NCBI GenBank assembly: GCA_032207245.1 | Contig: CM063510.1 | Location: forward strand, 49,426,595-49,490,594 | Direction: 5' to 3' | Source of the DNA: Pardosa pseudoannulata | Taxonomy: Eukaryota; Arthropoda; Arachnida; Araneae; Lycosidae | Length of the DNA: 64,000 nt | In this document: positions 1 to 14,598 of the stretch, piece after piece | Numbering within the stretch: position 1 is the first letter of the stretch | Layout of the letters: the number at the start of each line of letters is the position of its first letter | Notes under the pieces: model-generated | What the model saw: the letters and a program-made list of their open reading frames with translations, nothing else | Told to the model about the DNA's origin: nothing | The model's database searches: none | Translations under genes and position numbers: made by a program

Positions 1-618
1 ATGTAACAAAAATACCTGCAAAATGTTTCGCATAAAGTTCTCATTAAGCACAATTATCTGGTAGTTTTATATTCGTGTTTTATTGCCATTATCTCCGGCA
101 CATGAATATTCTTCCCGTGAAGGGCCACAGTATGTAATTAGGCTTTTCTCTTATGTATGGTATTATAATGGCTTAAACCATAAAAGTTGTAAGGATGTTT
201 TCAACAGTTAATGAACAATCTAAAACATCTTATTTACTTCGAGCATTTATGCATAGATAGGAAATTGCACGAGTAACCTATTACAGCTCTTCAATTAAAA
301 AATAAACGAAAATACATAATTAAAGAGTTGTCCGAAAGACAAATGTTTAATTTTCACAGTAATAAGTTGCCTAACGTATTATTCATACAGCCTTTACTTA
401 TTTCTTTCTGAAAGTCAGCCAGCAATTTCACTCCGTTTATCCATTAAAATAAATATTTTATGGGGGAGAACACAAAAATATGTATTCTTACTAAAGGAAA
501 AGGTACTCTTAGAGCAATAAATTAAATGTTAACTACATAGCAGAAAATATCATCTTATATAAATTTTTCTTCATATTTTTGTAAACTCGGTGGATTTATA
601 AGTATGTGTTTATTTATC
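1..618. other. AT-rich gene-free flank
   Basis: No coding frame, repeat family or RNA gene is recognisable. The stretch is AT-rich single-copy-looking sequence that runs up to the terminal repeat of the Tc1-like element. Confidence 0.6.
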
Positions 619-620
619 TA

Positions 621-1821
621 CACAGTCCAGTCATATTAATGTGACCACCACCTACTTATGACGTCATTGTTAAATAACCGATTACAGAAGGCACTTCTCA
701 GTATAAAATTTAGTGGATATATAAAGTGTATTGTAGGCATACAGAAAAGTTTTCAGTTCTTTTAATCATGCAGAAACGGAGCGATTTATCCGACGTCTAA
801 ATGAGCATGATCATTGGCTTTCAGGCCAAGGGTGGAAGAATTTCCGAAATGGCTAATTTTGTAAAACACTTATACCCCGACCTAGCAAAATCCGTAAGGC
901 AAATGGCTAATTTTGTAAACTGTTCACGGGAAGACGTGGTAAAATTATACTGTGCATGTCAAAATTGCACTATCCAAAATCAATGACATGACAAATATGA
1001 AGCACCACAGGCCATAGATGTCAGAGGTGAACAATGACAGCGGAGATGCATCCGGGCGATTACATGTGCAGTTGTTGAGAAACTAACCGTCCAGATTAAC
1101 CAAAAGGCCGGCTACCAACATTAGTCCATAACGACGGTTCAGTGAGCGTTGCTACGTATGGGCTTCCGCATCAGACGCCTGGTTAATGCACTTATACTGA
1201 CTGATGTTCATCGGCGACGAAGGATGGAATTTGCACTCTAGTACAACTGAACTTTCATTGAGTGGAGACAGGAGGATTTTTTGAATGAATCCCATTTTGT
1301 GCTCCATAGAACAGATGCACGTTGACGTGTACGGCATGAAAAGTCTGAAAGCAAACACCCTGCAATAATTGCAGGAAGAGTAGAAGGCTTGATGAATCAA
1401 CACAGGTATGCATCTATCCCTGCAAACCATGTTCACATTGACAAGCGAATTGTTTTGCGTCAGGATGATGGTATTTACCAGAAGGACAATGCAACTTGTC
1501 ATAAAGCTCGCAATGTATGTTCGTGGTTCAAAGAACACCAGGATCAGTTTACTGCACTGCCTTGGCCAGAACATTCCCCGTACTTAACACCCAATCAACA
1601 ATCTGTGGGACAACTTCGGTTGGGTTGTTCTCACCATGGATTATCACTCAAGTAACCTGGCTCAGCTGGCAACGGCACTGGCGTCGGCGTGGCTCAACTT
1701 TACAGTGAACACCTTCAGAAGCCTAATAACTCCCTTCCTGCACGTCTCACAGTTGTCTGCTCTGCTAAAAGTGGTTATTCTGTATTATGACAGGTGGTTA
1801 CATTAACGTGACTGAACTGTG
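621..1821 (+). mobile_element. Tc1-like DNA transposon, decayed, near full length
   Basis: Terminal inverted repeats are visible: 621-648 begins CACAGTCCAGTCATATTAAT and the reverse complement of 1794-1821 begins CACAGTTCAGTCACGTTAAT, agreeing over about 28 bp with four mismatches. The ~1.2 kb length fits a Tc1/mariner element carrying a single transposase. The left end is preceded by TA (619-620), as expected for this superfamily, but no TA directly abuts the right end. Instead a 9-bp match, atttatcta, lies at 612-620 and 1823-1831. The element is inactive because its transposase frame is broken. Assignment rests on the TIRs and the transposase remnant; the copy is old. Confidence 0.88.
768..1790 (+). 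pseudogene. Tc1-like transposase pseudogene
   Basis: This is the remnant of a DDE transposase that would cut and paste its own element in the nucleus. The probable start is the ATG at 768, giving MQKRSDLSDV before a stop. N-terminal helix-turn-helix remnants follow (ISEMANFV, VNCSREDVV). The best preserved part is 1389-1655, the C-terminal half of the catalytic domain: DNATCHKARNVCSWFKEHQD, then LPWPEHSPYLTPNQ, where the family usually has a PPNSPDLNPIE-type motif with the catalytic acidic residue. Here that segment is altered (PYLTPNQQ). The frame has several stops and shifts between 800 and 1390. A 19-bp piece (aaatggctaattttgtaaa) occurs twice about 55 bp apart (near 848 and 903), an internal duplication. 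No function is expected. Confidence 0.85.
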
Positions 1822-2150
1822 CATTTATCTATCTATCCATTCGTATTATGGCATGGTGTTGAATAGTGGCGAAAGAGATAATTCCCTGCCTTTTATTATC
1901 GGAGTTCATTAATTTAAAATTAACTTGAATTCATGAATGATTGTATCCATTCATAATCAGCATTAAGTGGTAGGTCCCCAAAATATTAGTCCAGACAAAT
2001 CTTGTGCTCTATACCTAACATGACGACCTGGATATTAAGGAAACAGTAAATCGAGGGCTAAAAATTCTTCTATAAAAACATACTAATTTTGTTTAAAAAG
2101 AGTATAAAATTTTCTACTTTGTTTGGGATAAAAACTTAGGGTAGAACACA
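1822..2150. other. Spacer between Tc1-like element and gypsy fragment
   Basis: Nothing recognisable beyond a short tatc run next to the Tc1-like right end. The gypsy homology begins abruptly near 2157. Confidence 0.5.
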
Positions 2151-2156
2151 TACTCT

Positions 2157-2529
2157 GAGAGCGCAAGATAAAGACCGTCGAAGTTATGACTCCAAGCACC
2201 GAGTGTTGTCTTATAGTCCTGGAGACCTCGTATGAGTTTATACTCCAGTCCGAAAGGTCGGTCTTTCAGAGAAGCCCTTAAGGAGGTATTTTGGTCCCTA
2301 TCAAGTGGTGCGCCGTTTATCCAACGTTATCTTTGAAGTGCAAAATTTCGATCCTGCCTCCCAAAAAGGAAAAACAAAAGACGTTGTCCATGTTTTACGT
2401 ATGAAGCCGTACCATGATCCGACGAAACAGACCGACAGTCAAGATGGACGAAACCCAGGTGTCGTTCTTCCGGAAGAGAAGGTAAAAGAGATTTATAAGG
2501 GACCTTTGACACGCTGCAGATCTAAATAG
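2157..2529 (+). pseudogene. Ty3/gypsy Pol integrase C-terminal tail, 5'-truncated
   Basis: One frame reads DKDRRSYDSKHRVLSYSPGD, then a stop where the family has tryptophan (TGG to TGA), then VYTPVRKVGLSEKPLRRYFG, PYQVVRRLSNVIFEVQNFDP, later DVVHVLRMKPYHDP, and ends KGPLTRCRSK with TAG at 2527. This is the C-terminal segment of a Ty3/gypsy integrase and Pol tail, including the conserved GPY-type motif (FGPYQVV). Gag, protease, reverse transcriptase, RNase H and the integrase catalytic core are all missing, so this is the 3' end of a 5'-truncated copy. It lies 33 bp upstream of the element's own 3' LTR, with a purine-rich run (ggagaaaggagaaa, about 2549-2562) at the position of the polypurine tract. 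The single nonsense codon suggests moderate age. Confidence 0.9.
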
Positions 2530-2562
2530 CAGCGAGACATTGTCTTTTGGAGAAAGGAGAAA

Positions 2563-2903
2563 TACCGCATAAAGAAGTTTTGTCAACAAGTTCAGTGCCT
2601 GAATGGTCAAAGCATGAGATACAGACCCAAATTTTGTGCGTTCGATGTTCACCATGGCTTTTGATCCAAAGTATGAATTCTTAATTTAAAAATATTATTT
2701 ATTGTTGCCTTTTCTTCTCGAACATACAAGATCTTTAATTATTATGTAAATTATTTATTTTTCGAATATTATGTTTAGGTATAAAAGATGATACCCACTA
2801 GTTGTAGGCAACTTCTCGATCTTGCAAGGTTGCGAGTTGCTACTTAGCTTCAATAAATTCATCTGTTAGGTTAAACGGTGTGTTCATTCGAATCTTCGTG
2901 ACA
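2563..2903 (+). repeat. Gypsy LTR, family A, copy 1 (3' LTR of truncated element)
   Basis: Begins just after the purine-rich tract (accgcataaagaag) and ends cttcgtgaca. It has a promoter-like tataaaag (about 2780), the shared stretch gatacccactagttg, and an aataaa signal near 2852. Related copies sit at 3802-4126 (same strand) and 53857-54148 (opposite strand). The first ~90 bp carry a tRNA-like module with A-box-like (2593-2612) and B-box-like (2639-2649) segments. The limits are inferred from the sequence shared by the three copies and a TG...CA rule; copy 1 has TA at the left end. Confidence 0.85.
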
Positions 2904-3801
2904 ATATGATGCAATACATTTTTAAAAATTAATAAAATTTAAACATCGTGCAAAAAATTGAATTTCATTTTACTTGCAAAATAAATTTTGAAATTTATAT
3001 GTTAGAAACTAGATTTTTAATACCAAATAAATGCTAATTATTATGTTTATTTTGTGAACATCTATTACATTAAATTGGAAGATATATTTTCATGTTTCCT
3101 TTTATAGTATAATGAAGGATATATTTTATTTTTTTACATTTCATTTATTTTTTTTATTTTAAATTGTAGAATAGCTCTACCGATTTGGTTTACAGAATAA
3201 ATCTTATATTTTACTTTTATCTGATATACAAATTTAGTTATATATATTTCACAAGTTTCTCCTGCGAGTAAGTGGATTTCAAATTTTTCATGTGGTCTGA
3301 TTTTTTTTTGTTGTTATTTACAAACGAAATGTCGAATCTAAATAATTTTTAAAATAGAATGTTATAAAATAGCTTGTAAAATCCCATTGTAGAAAAATCA
3401 GAACATTCATTTTGTGAAGAATCGAAAACGATCTATAATAATGAAGGTTTGAAATCTTGAAATGTACTTTGTCTTCTGAACAATTTCATTGTGGAATGTT
3501 TTTCCATATTTATGCACAGAGGGACGTCTTACATATTGAACACGTGTTAAGGTCTAGTATTCGTTTTCAAAGACATTAAAGATAGTTTATAGAAGTTTCA
3601 TATTTTAGGTTCTGGACGTACATCGACTGAAATCCCTAATATCTATATCTAATACAAAACTTGATTTTACAGTATTGTGTTTATTTATGATACGAAATAA
3701 ATTTATTATCACGAAGCTTTTTGTTATATATGAATAACATTCTAAATGCTAAAAATGATAACTAATCAATAGAGGTGGATTTTAATGATCAAAGATTTTA
3801 T
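2904..3801. other. AT-rich gene-free stretch
   Basis: AT-rich sequence with T-runs and no recognisable gene or element. Confidence 0.5.
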
Positions 3802-4126
3802 TGCCGCATAAAGAAACTTTGCCAACGAGCTCAGTGGCCAGTGCATGAAATCCAGACCCGAAGTTTGTGGGTTCGGTGCTCGCCATGGCGGTTGATCCGA
3901 AGTATGGATTTTTAATTAAAAAATGTTATTTATTGTTGCCTTATGTTCTCTAACTTTCTAGATCTTTCTTTATTGTGTAAATTAATTATTTCTTGACTAT
4001 TCTATTTGGGTATAAAAGCTGATACCCACTAGTTGCAGGCAACTTCTCGATCTTGTAAAGTTGGGGGTCGCTACTTTGCTTCAATAAATTAGTCTGTTGG
4101 CTAAACGGTGTGTTCATTCGTATCTT
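3802..4126 (+). repeat. Gypsy LTR, family A, copy 2 (solo or isolated)
   Basis: Matches copy 1 over its length: tgccgcataaagaa at the left, agtttgtgggttcggtgct (tRNA-like B box, 3870-3880), tataaaag near 4010, gatacccactagttgcaggc, cttcaataaatt and ggtgtgttcattcg near the right end, after which similarity stops. No gypsy coding sequence adjoins it, so it is probably a solo LTR left by recombination or an isolated fragment. No convincing target duplication was seen. Confidence 0.8.
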
Positions 4127-6290
4127 AGCTTAGATTTAAAATATTCATTAATATATATTAGGCAGAAAGGATGCCGACATTCCCTGGGATTACTTCCCTG
4201 TCCTATTTTTGTTATATAACACGAAGCCATCAACCAGTAAACTTACAAATGGGAGACTAACTCTAGCTGAACTTGAATATTTTACCTTACATTTAATACA
4301 GTTACAATACATATCAATATTTCATTATGTTATTGCCTTTCACATAAAAAAGTGTTTTTGAGACCTAACGCGATAAGTTCATTTTGCGCTTGTTCTCTGA
4401 ATTTCCGATATTTATCTGTAAGGGAGCCTCTAAACTGGAAGTGAATAAAGGTCACTATATATGTTAGAGGTCATACGCAAACACTAGTGTTCTAAAAATA
4501 GACATGGCTAGTTCCAAGGTAATGAGTTAAGTTCTGACACCTTTTTAGCAATTTAGTTTGGACTGTCACATTATACAACAATAAGTAGGAGCGATGCAAA
4601 AAAGTTTTCTGAGTGGGGTGAAATCTGATTCTACAAGGACGAGTCCATTAGTAAAAGTCATGGATAGCAATACATAATATATTCTGCCATGTTATGGAAG
4701 CAGATGAATAAGAATAAAACTCAATGATACAACACAGCACACGCGAAGCTAAAAACCAGGTCTGTTGAGAAGCTCAAGACAAATAAACACTCAAGACAAA
4801 TAGACGAAATATAAATGAATGAAGACTTACCATTGACGACAATTTATTTTAAAAACTTTATTTAAAATTCAAACACCATCATTTTTGAATCGACAAGCGT
4901 GCGTAATGATTGAAATACTAGTGTTATGAGGTCAGTAAAGATTGTGATTAGAACTCTCCAAGAAAAACAATGGGGAAAAGCAGCTTCTGCTTATGATGAC
5001 TTCTTTACTTTCCTCTCCACTGATCGCCTGCTAACTACTAAGGAGATAAAAAAAGAAATCCAGGCTATTTTTACTGCCTCCTAAAGGGGAAAGGAGGTAG
5101 CAAATTCGACGTGTCTAATCGGGTCGAAGATGAAGGTCGTTGTAATCACTCCCGGTCTTTTTCTGCTGTCAATCTCTCAGAAAGGACAGCTAGGGCGTTG
5201 TGATGTAAGTGTTTGCTACACTTATACAAAAAGGGTATAAATACTGATAATAGAATCTTCCTTTTTATGTGGGGTTACAAGTGAATGTAGCAATCCCATG
5301 CTAGCATTTCTTTTATATACGTAAATTAGAAGTCAATACTACCCAGTAATAAACTCAGGGAACATTAAATATTGAAGAAATCTAACACTATATTTGTCGA
5401 TTTTTTTCATTATATAAATACTTCTATAATATATCGAATTTAATTTTTGCTGCGAACAGAATTACTAACCTAAGTCAAAGAACTGGTTTAGTTACTTATG
5501 GCACATTTCCTTAACTTCAAAATAAGAGCCAATAAGCTTTCGTTTTGTTAAAACTGCAATTAAACAGAGATTTTCAACAAAGTTGGCTGCAAAGTAGCTA
5601 AGCATTGTTTGTTATTCACTAAGATTGAAAGCTAAATTAAATAAAATACCTAAGATATCGAGATAATGTTTTGAGAAAATCTTTTGCAGTCCCGAGAGAT
5701 TGGATTATACTTAAGTAAATGGAGAACACAATCACTTAAACTATCGTCGAGGTATTTATTTAACGATTCCATTTGGGATATCTGAAGTTTTACTAAAATT
5801 TTATAGAAACATCTCTTTGCGAGTTTACTTACTGCGTTAAGATTATTTAGCTCAGAACTCAACGCACGAAATGTACTCCAACCATTAATGGTTTTAAAAG
5901 CTTAAAAGGAGAATTTAAGCGTTGCCAAATCAGAAGAAGTAAAACACAGGGATAAAAATCGAATTTACCTTATTAATCTTTTTAAACGGTGTTTGAAAAT
6001 GAAACGCTGCTATCGATTTAAAAGTATTAAACTCTTGGTTAAACTTTTCATAAGTAGAAATTAATAAACTATTCAAAAAAGGCTGTAATATTAAGAGCTA
6101 TATGTTTTATAAGTGAAAATATTCAAACTCATCAACAGTTTGAAATTTATCATGTTGTCTTTCTAATTAGATTTATTAATTAGATTTTGAGAATTTATAA
6201 ATATTCGAATAAACATATATTATGCTCTTCAATATTTCGTTACATACTTATACTTTCAAATACACATAAATATAGAACGATACATGTGCA
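4127..6290. other. Gene-free stretch with a GC-richer patch
   Basis: No recognisable gene. About 4970-5230 is less AT-rich (blocks such as cctcctaaaggggaaagg and cgacgtgtctaatcgggtcg, followed by gggtataaatac near 5229). That composition resembles an LTR or promoter fragment, but no partner copy in this window supports it. A 70-codon minus-strand frame at 5650-5862 shows no recognisable domain. Confidence 0.4.
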
Positions 6291-7290
<1,000 letters not shown>

Positions 7291-7477
7291 GGATACAGTA
7301 ATTTCCGTACGAAATTTCAAAACATTTTATCAAAATAACTTAAGTTGTATGTATCAAAATAAATCTTACTTTAAATAAAATTCAAAGATTTTATAACAGC
7401 TAATTTAGTTAAGTGCCTTTTATAATAAAAGTTTTATACTAGTGATAGATATAAGGTGAGTTTATAAAGTTAACGTG

Positions 7478-7706
7478 TCTCTTTCGCCGTGGTCCCAACG
7501 CTCCCCTGATTTAACACTCGTTTTTCTTATGAGACTTTTTAAAAGATTATATTCCCCTACCGGTTTAGAGCGCGATTTAGTATAACTGAATAGAATGATC
7601 CCTCCTCAGGAAAATACCGTTGATAGTACTTTGTTAAACAGTGTCCGGTAGGAGCTATAATATCACACTAATGTACGCTGTGACCAAGGGTTCACAAACA
7701 GAACAG
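7478..7706 (+). pseudogene. Mariner-type transposase C-terminal fragment
   Basis: A frame beginning near 7478 reads SPWSQRSPDLTLVFLMRLFK, then RLYSPTGLERDLV, a stop, and later STLLNSVR, EL, YHTNVRCDQG separated by stops. This matches the layout of the C-terminal end of mariner/IS630-type transposases (W-PxRSPDLTPxDFFLWG-x-LK, then a late xRELxYRxDxCRxxxG segment). The catalytic aspartate of SPDL is kept, but the frame has several stops. No terminal repeats were located, so only a fragment is claimed. It is unrelated by eye to the Tc1-like element at 621-1821. Confidence 0.6.
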
Positions 7707-8347
7707 TTGTAAGAGCTTAAATTAAAATTGTGTTGACTCTGTATTAATATAAAGTTAATTCTGTTGTATTCCTCTTAGTTTTTTAAACATATTCTGAATC
7801 TATAGGATTTAGGCATTTTTCATTATTATAGGCCAAGATTTCATGCTCCTCTTCAGAGAACCTTTAATAATAACCGAATCGTACCAAGTACACCAAAGAA
7901 TTCGAAATCATTTGTCATTAACATATAAGTCATGGCTAATGTTTTTATTCGAGACTTAAAATGTATGTTTCTTGCTGAGTTTATGAATCTCGAGAATTCG
8001 ATCAATGCAGCACGTTAAGTACTGGCTTCACGATGACGGTTTAAGAATATTGAAATGGAAATAGTATATATTGTGGCACAAAACGTTTATCTTTATGCAC
8101 ACAACAGAAGAATGCTGATCTTTGACAATATTGAAAACGGCCGCCTAAGCAGAATACTTCATTTTTCGGACTATAAAATGCTACGAATTATAACACGCCC
8201 TTTAATTTTCAAGCAATTTTTTAAATAACATTTTTACCATTTTTATTATTAAATTATAAAGCCAGACTAAAAAGAAATTCATAACATATAAAACTAAACT
8301 GATTTTTTTAAATAAAGTCCCTAAAAATCGTTCTCTGAATTTTCTTT
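7707..8347. other. Gene-free stretch
   Basis: No gene or repeat family recognised; AT-rich with scattered GC-richer words. Confidence 0.45.
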
Positions 8348-8497
8348 TTATTCTTCGTCATCTTCATATATAGGATAGTCTTCACTGCCATCGAAGCCGT
8401 AATGCCGCTATGCTGCTCTGTTTCTATGTTCTTCTGCATGTGCTATTACTTTTAATTTATTGTTCGCTTTATATGAATAGCTTTTATTATTTTCCAT
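8348..8497 (-). pseudogene. Internally deleted pogo/Tigger-like transposase
   Basis: The minus strand from the ATG at 8497 reads MENNKSYSYKANNKLKVIAH then AEEHRNRAA, a TAG stop, and RHYGFDGSEDYPIYEDDEE followed by TAA at 8348-8350, all in one 50-codon frame. The first part resembles the N-terminal helix-turn-helix of pogo/CENP-B-type transposases (K-SY---KLKVI-YA-EHGNRAA-RHF). The last part resembles their acidic C-terminus (ALDGSEDD--YEDDE). The whole DDE core that should separate them, several hundred codons, is absent, yet the frame is preserved across the join apart from one nonsense codon. Family membership is inferred from motif memory. No terminal inverted repeats were found. Confidence 0.55.
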
Positions 8498-8607
8498 TAT
8501 AAAACTAGCTATTAACAAAAAAAATTGTACTGTTAACGATAACAGAAGACATTTTCTATTCAAGTTGATTGGCACCGTGGACTGCAATGACGCATGATTG
8601 GCTAGAG

Positions 8608-9088
8608 CAGGATGGGAAAACTGCGGCCCGCCGGAAGGTTTTATCCGGCCCACGGATAGAATTTTAAGTTGCCGGTCCGAGGGAAATTAAAAGAAATATA
8701 TAATTATACATTATACATCCATCTCCTTTTCTACTTTGTTTAAATATTATATCCCAAATTTATTGTCTCACGCCCAGAAGATCAGCGGTATATTTGCTTC
8801 TTATATGTGAACAAGTGTTTTCAACTTTGAACCTTAGAAAGAATACTTTCAGAACTAGAAGACAGATGAGCATTTAGCATCGTTCCTTAAAATCAGTACA
8901 TCTCACTTCGAACCTCAGTATAAGGAACTTTTAAAAATGAAATCGCAATTTCATAAATCTCATTAACGTATTTAAACCGTTAGGCACTTATATATTGTTT
9001 TTAAAATTTTAGAAAAAAATATCTTGATCCGCCAAACTTATTTTCTTTCGATTTTTGGTCCGCGGCCGAAAAAGTTTGTCCATCCCTG
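8608..9088 (+). mobile_element. hAT transposon, internally deleted, with 8-bp TSD
   Basis: The ends are imperfect inverted repeats: left CAGGATGGGAAAACTGCGGC, right (reverse complement) CAGGGATGGACAAACTTTTT followed by CGGCCGCGG. They start with CAG, as in hAT elements, and are flanked by a perfect 8-bp direct repeat, ggctagag, at 8600-8607 and 9089-9096. That is the hAT target-duplication length. At 481 bp it is much shorter than an autonomous copy and keeps only the transposase C-terminus. It lies about 110 bp from the pogo-like remnant. Confidence 0.92.
8791..8966 (+). pseudogene. hAT transposase C-terminal dimerisation domain, frameshifted
   Basis: The first frame reads YLLLICEQVFSTLNLRKNTF then RTRRQM. 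After a frameshift near 8868 the other frame reads HLASFLKISTSHFEPQYKEL then LKMKSQFHKSH and stop. This is the hAT C-terminal dimerisation region (CEQ-FS-MN--K---RSRLTDEHL...) of the ZBED/GTF2IRD2-like branch. The residues after the frameshift are well preserved up to a natural stop, which argues for a fairly recent break. The BED finger and catalytic core are missing. It cannot act as a transposase. Confidence 0.85.
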
Positions 9089-9096
9089 GGCTAGAG

Positions 9097-10403
<1,307 letters not shown>

Positions 10404-10596
10404 AATGTATATCACAATTATTATACTTAAAATCTCTCCTTTTTCCCGTTCTTATTCTTTCAAATCTATTTTTACAGTCACAAAATATGTTATTATGAAT
10501 TATTCCAACCCATTTCCCAAAGCTAACTCTGAAATAACTGCAAATGTTTCTGCCCAGTCGCCACATTTTCCAGTTGTAGCCGCATGAATGGCTTAC

Positions 10597-10738
10597 CTTT
10601 TTCATTGATCTAAGTTCTTTTTTACTGTTAAGAACGCTGAATAAACTGCTGGTTTCTAGGGAATAGAATCCGCTTCTTCTCGCTGCGAGTCCGACATTCA
10701 TAACATCAAGGGGTCCGTGTATCATTCCCTTCTCTGAT
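10597..10738 (-). CDS. Possible internal exon, unknown protein (142 nt)
   Basis: Read on the minus strand, a pyrimidine-rich tract ending tttctctgaccag (just above 10738) is followed by 142 nt open in one frame and then the donor AAAAAG|GTAAGC (GTAAGC at 10596-10591). The open frame begins after one nucleotide and encodes 47 residues starting SEKGMIHGPLDVMNVGLAAR and continuing RSGFYSLETSSLFSVLNSKK then ELRSMKK. Composition is less AT-biased than the flanks. I do not recognise the protein. The frame stays open beyond the donor into the neighbouring microsatellite, which is why a longer run of codons exists there; splicing is the better reading. No second exon could be tied to it. It could still be a chance pseudo-exon. 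Confidence 0.35.
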
Positions 10739-10936
10739 CTGGTCAGAGAAACATGTTGTCTTAGATTTTAAATAAAAGTGCCACGTCGGACATGCTTGCT
10801 GCTTCTTGTCATATTCATGAGGCCACTGCTGCGTATGTCTTAGATTTCTCCTTGCCTAGCAAGCCCGGGCACGTAAAAGCAATAGATATAAAACTTTCGC
10901 ATAATATCGTGTTACTGGCGGATTCACCGTGTTACA

Positions 10937-10981
10937 CGCACACACACACACAAACACACACATATATATGTGTGTGTGTGT
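10937..10981. repeat. (CA)n-TATA-(TG)n quasi-palindromic microsatellite
   Basis: cacacacaca with one interruption runs into atatatat and then tgtgtgtgtg, so the tract is nearly self-complementary and could extrude a hairpin. Confidence 0.9.
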
Positions 10982-11935
10982 AAATTTCATTGTATTTTAA
11001 CTTTTGTCATTTCTTAAAGCACGAATACTCCTTTATTGTTTTTTAAAAATTCAAAGAAAAACCAATTCTAAGTTTATTGACTTATGTAGATTAATGATAT
11101 TAAAAATTAAAATATTCAACAGTTAGAATATTATTATTCAAAAAGTTGCTCATTTTGAACTGATAATTATTCACTGAGAAATTTAGGACGCCAAACGAAT
11201 TTAAATCATACTGATAAAGTTTTTTTTTAAATTTCACTTTATGAAAATTAAAGCAGCTGTTATAAATGTGCATAAAATTAAATTAATGTGTTTTAATTTA
11301 CTATTTATTGCAAATTATGCAAAAAAGTAAAACGTTTATGAGATAATATTTAAAAGTTTGTATCTACATAAGATGAAAATATTTCGTGTCGTTTGTTGAA
11401 AAATTTGAGACTTGTAGCATTCATATATTTTCATTACTTTAGCAAAATATGAGTTACACAGATACATTAATAGTTGATGCGATGTTTGAGTTTTCTCCGC
11501 ATGAATAGCAAAATTCTTATTTTTGACTATCTCAATCTTAGCAATATAAATTTATTTGACTATCTCTATGAAGGGTATATGATGAATTAATATTTCAAAT
11601 TAATCATTTATTATTTACATTTAATATATACTACTAATGATAATAATAAGAATGCAATTACAAATCTACACTGAAATAATATGAAATATTGAGTTAATAA
11701 AATTGCTAAGATGCAGTCTGATTTAATTTCTAGTAGACTGCGATTTCTGAAAAATTACTAGCAATCTAAGCTTGAAACACTTGATTTTAGTACAGGAATC
11801 TCTACAATCTAGTGTGTGGATGTTTGATATTGGTTATAGCTGGATTAATGAGTAAATCAGTTTATGCATAATCTGATTATGTGTAAAAATTGTTCTTTCA
11901 AATGTCTTTTTGTGGTTGAAGTGAGTTGAGGGATG
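10982..11935. other. AT-rich gene-free stretch
   Basis: No recognisable feature before the target duplication of the solo LTR. Confidence 0.5.
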
Positions 11936-11940
11936 ATGAC

Positions 11941-12530
11941 TGTAAGGAATGTGGATCCCACGACCAGTGTTTCACTTGTATATGCATTTTTTGATTTTAG
12001 GAAAATCATCCCCATTGACCCCTTCCACTTGGCGTTCCTTGAAATTGGAGATGGCCGGCTAAGGGGGCGGAGGCTGATACGGTTCTTTGGATGCGCTGGG
12101 TTGTGTTTTTGCAGGCCAGCAGTACATCTGGGCGAGAGAACTTCTTACGGCAGGGATCAAGTTGCGAGGAATGCGGACACCCCCGCTCCCGAGGAAAGGG
12201 AGAGAATATGTGAAGAAAACAGTTGGGTTCGGGACTCCGACTTAGAGACATCTCTGTGCTTTGCAGCGAGAGAATGTTATTTTGGGATATACAAATGTTC
12301 GGTTAATCCTTTCTACTTCATTTAGGCTCCGAGGTTTTAAATATCATATTTATTTTACTCTAATGTTTGATAAATATTATAAATAAAAATTTGTGTTGTC
12401 CATCTAAACATTTGGAGGAATTATTTTAATTCCATGCATCCCAGCGGCGATGTACGAACATACCTGCCCGAGTAAAGTAGTCGAGCATGTCCCACGCAAG
12501 CATAACGCACCAGAACAGTGTGTTGTTACA
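11941..12530 (+). repeat. Solo LTR, family B, with 5-bp TSD
   Basis: Begins TGTAAGGAAT and ends TTGTTACA, so the first and last five bases are complementary (TGTAA/TTACA). It is flanked by a perfect 5-bp repeat, atgac, at 11936-11940 and 12531-12535, the usual retroviral-type integration footprint. Internal marks shared with the copy at 20579 include cattgaccccttccac, agggagagaa, tttgtgttgt with a preceding aataaa signal, and acgcaagcataacgcaccag before the right end. No primer-binding site or coding sequence follows it, so it is a solo LTR. The superfamily (gypsy, BEL/Pao or copia) cannot be told from the LTR alone. The 130-codon plus-strand frame inside it is not a gene. Confidence 0.85.
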
Positions 12531-12535
12531 ATGAC

Positions 12536-14596
<2,061 letters not shown>

Positions 14597-14598
<2 letters not shown>

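Noticed and set aside
4970..5280. Another LTR or promoter fragment
   Set aside because: GC-richer with a TATA-like gggtataaatac, but no second copy, ends or target duplication in the window.
11933..12325. 130-codon plus-strand ORF as a gene
   Set aside because: It lies almost wholly inside the solo LTR, and the aligned frame in the other LTR copy is not conserved.
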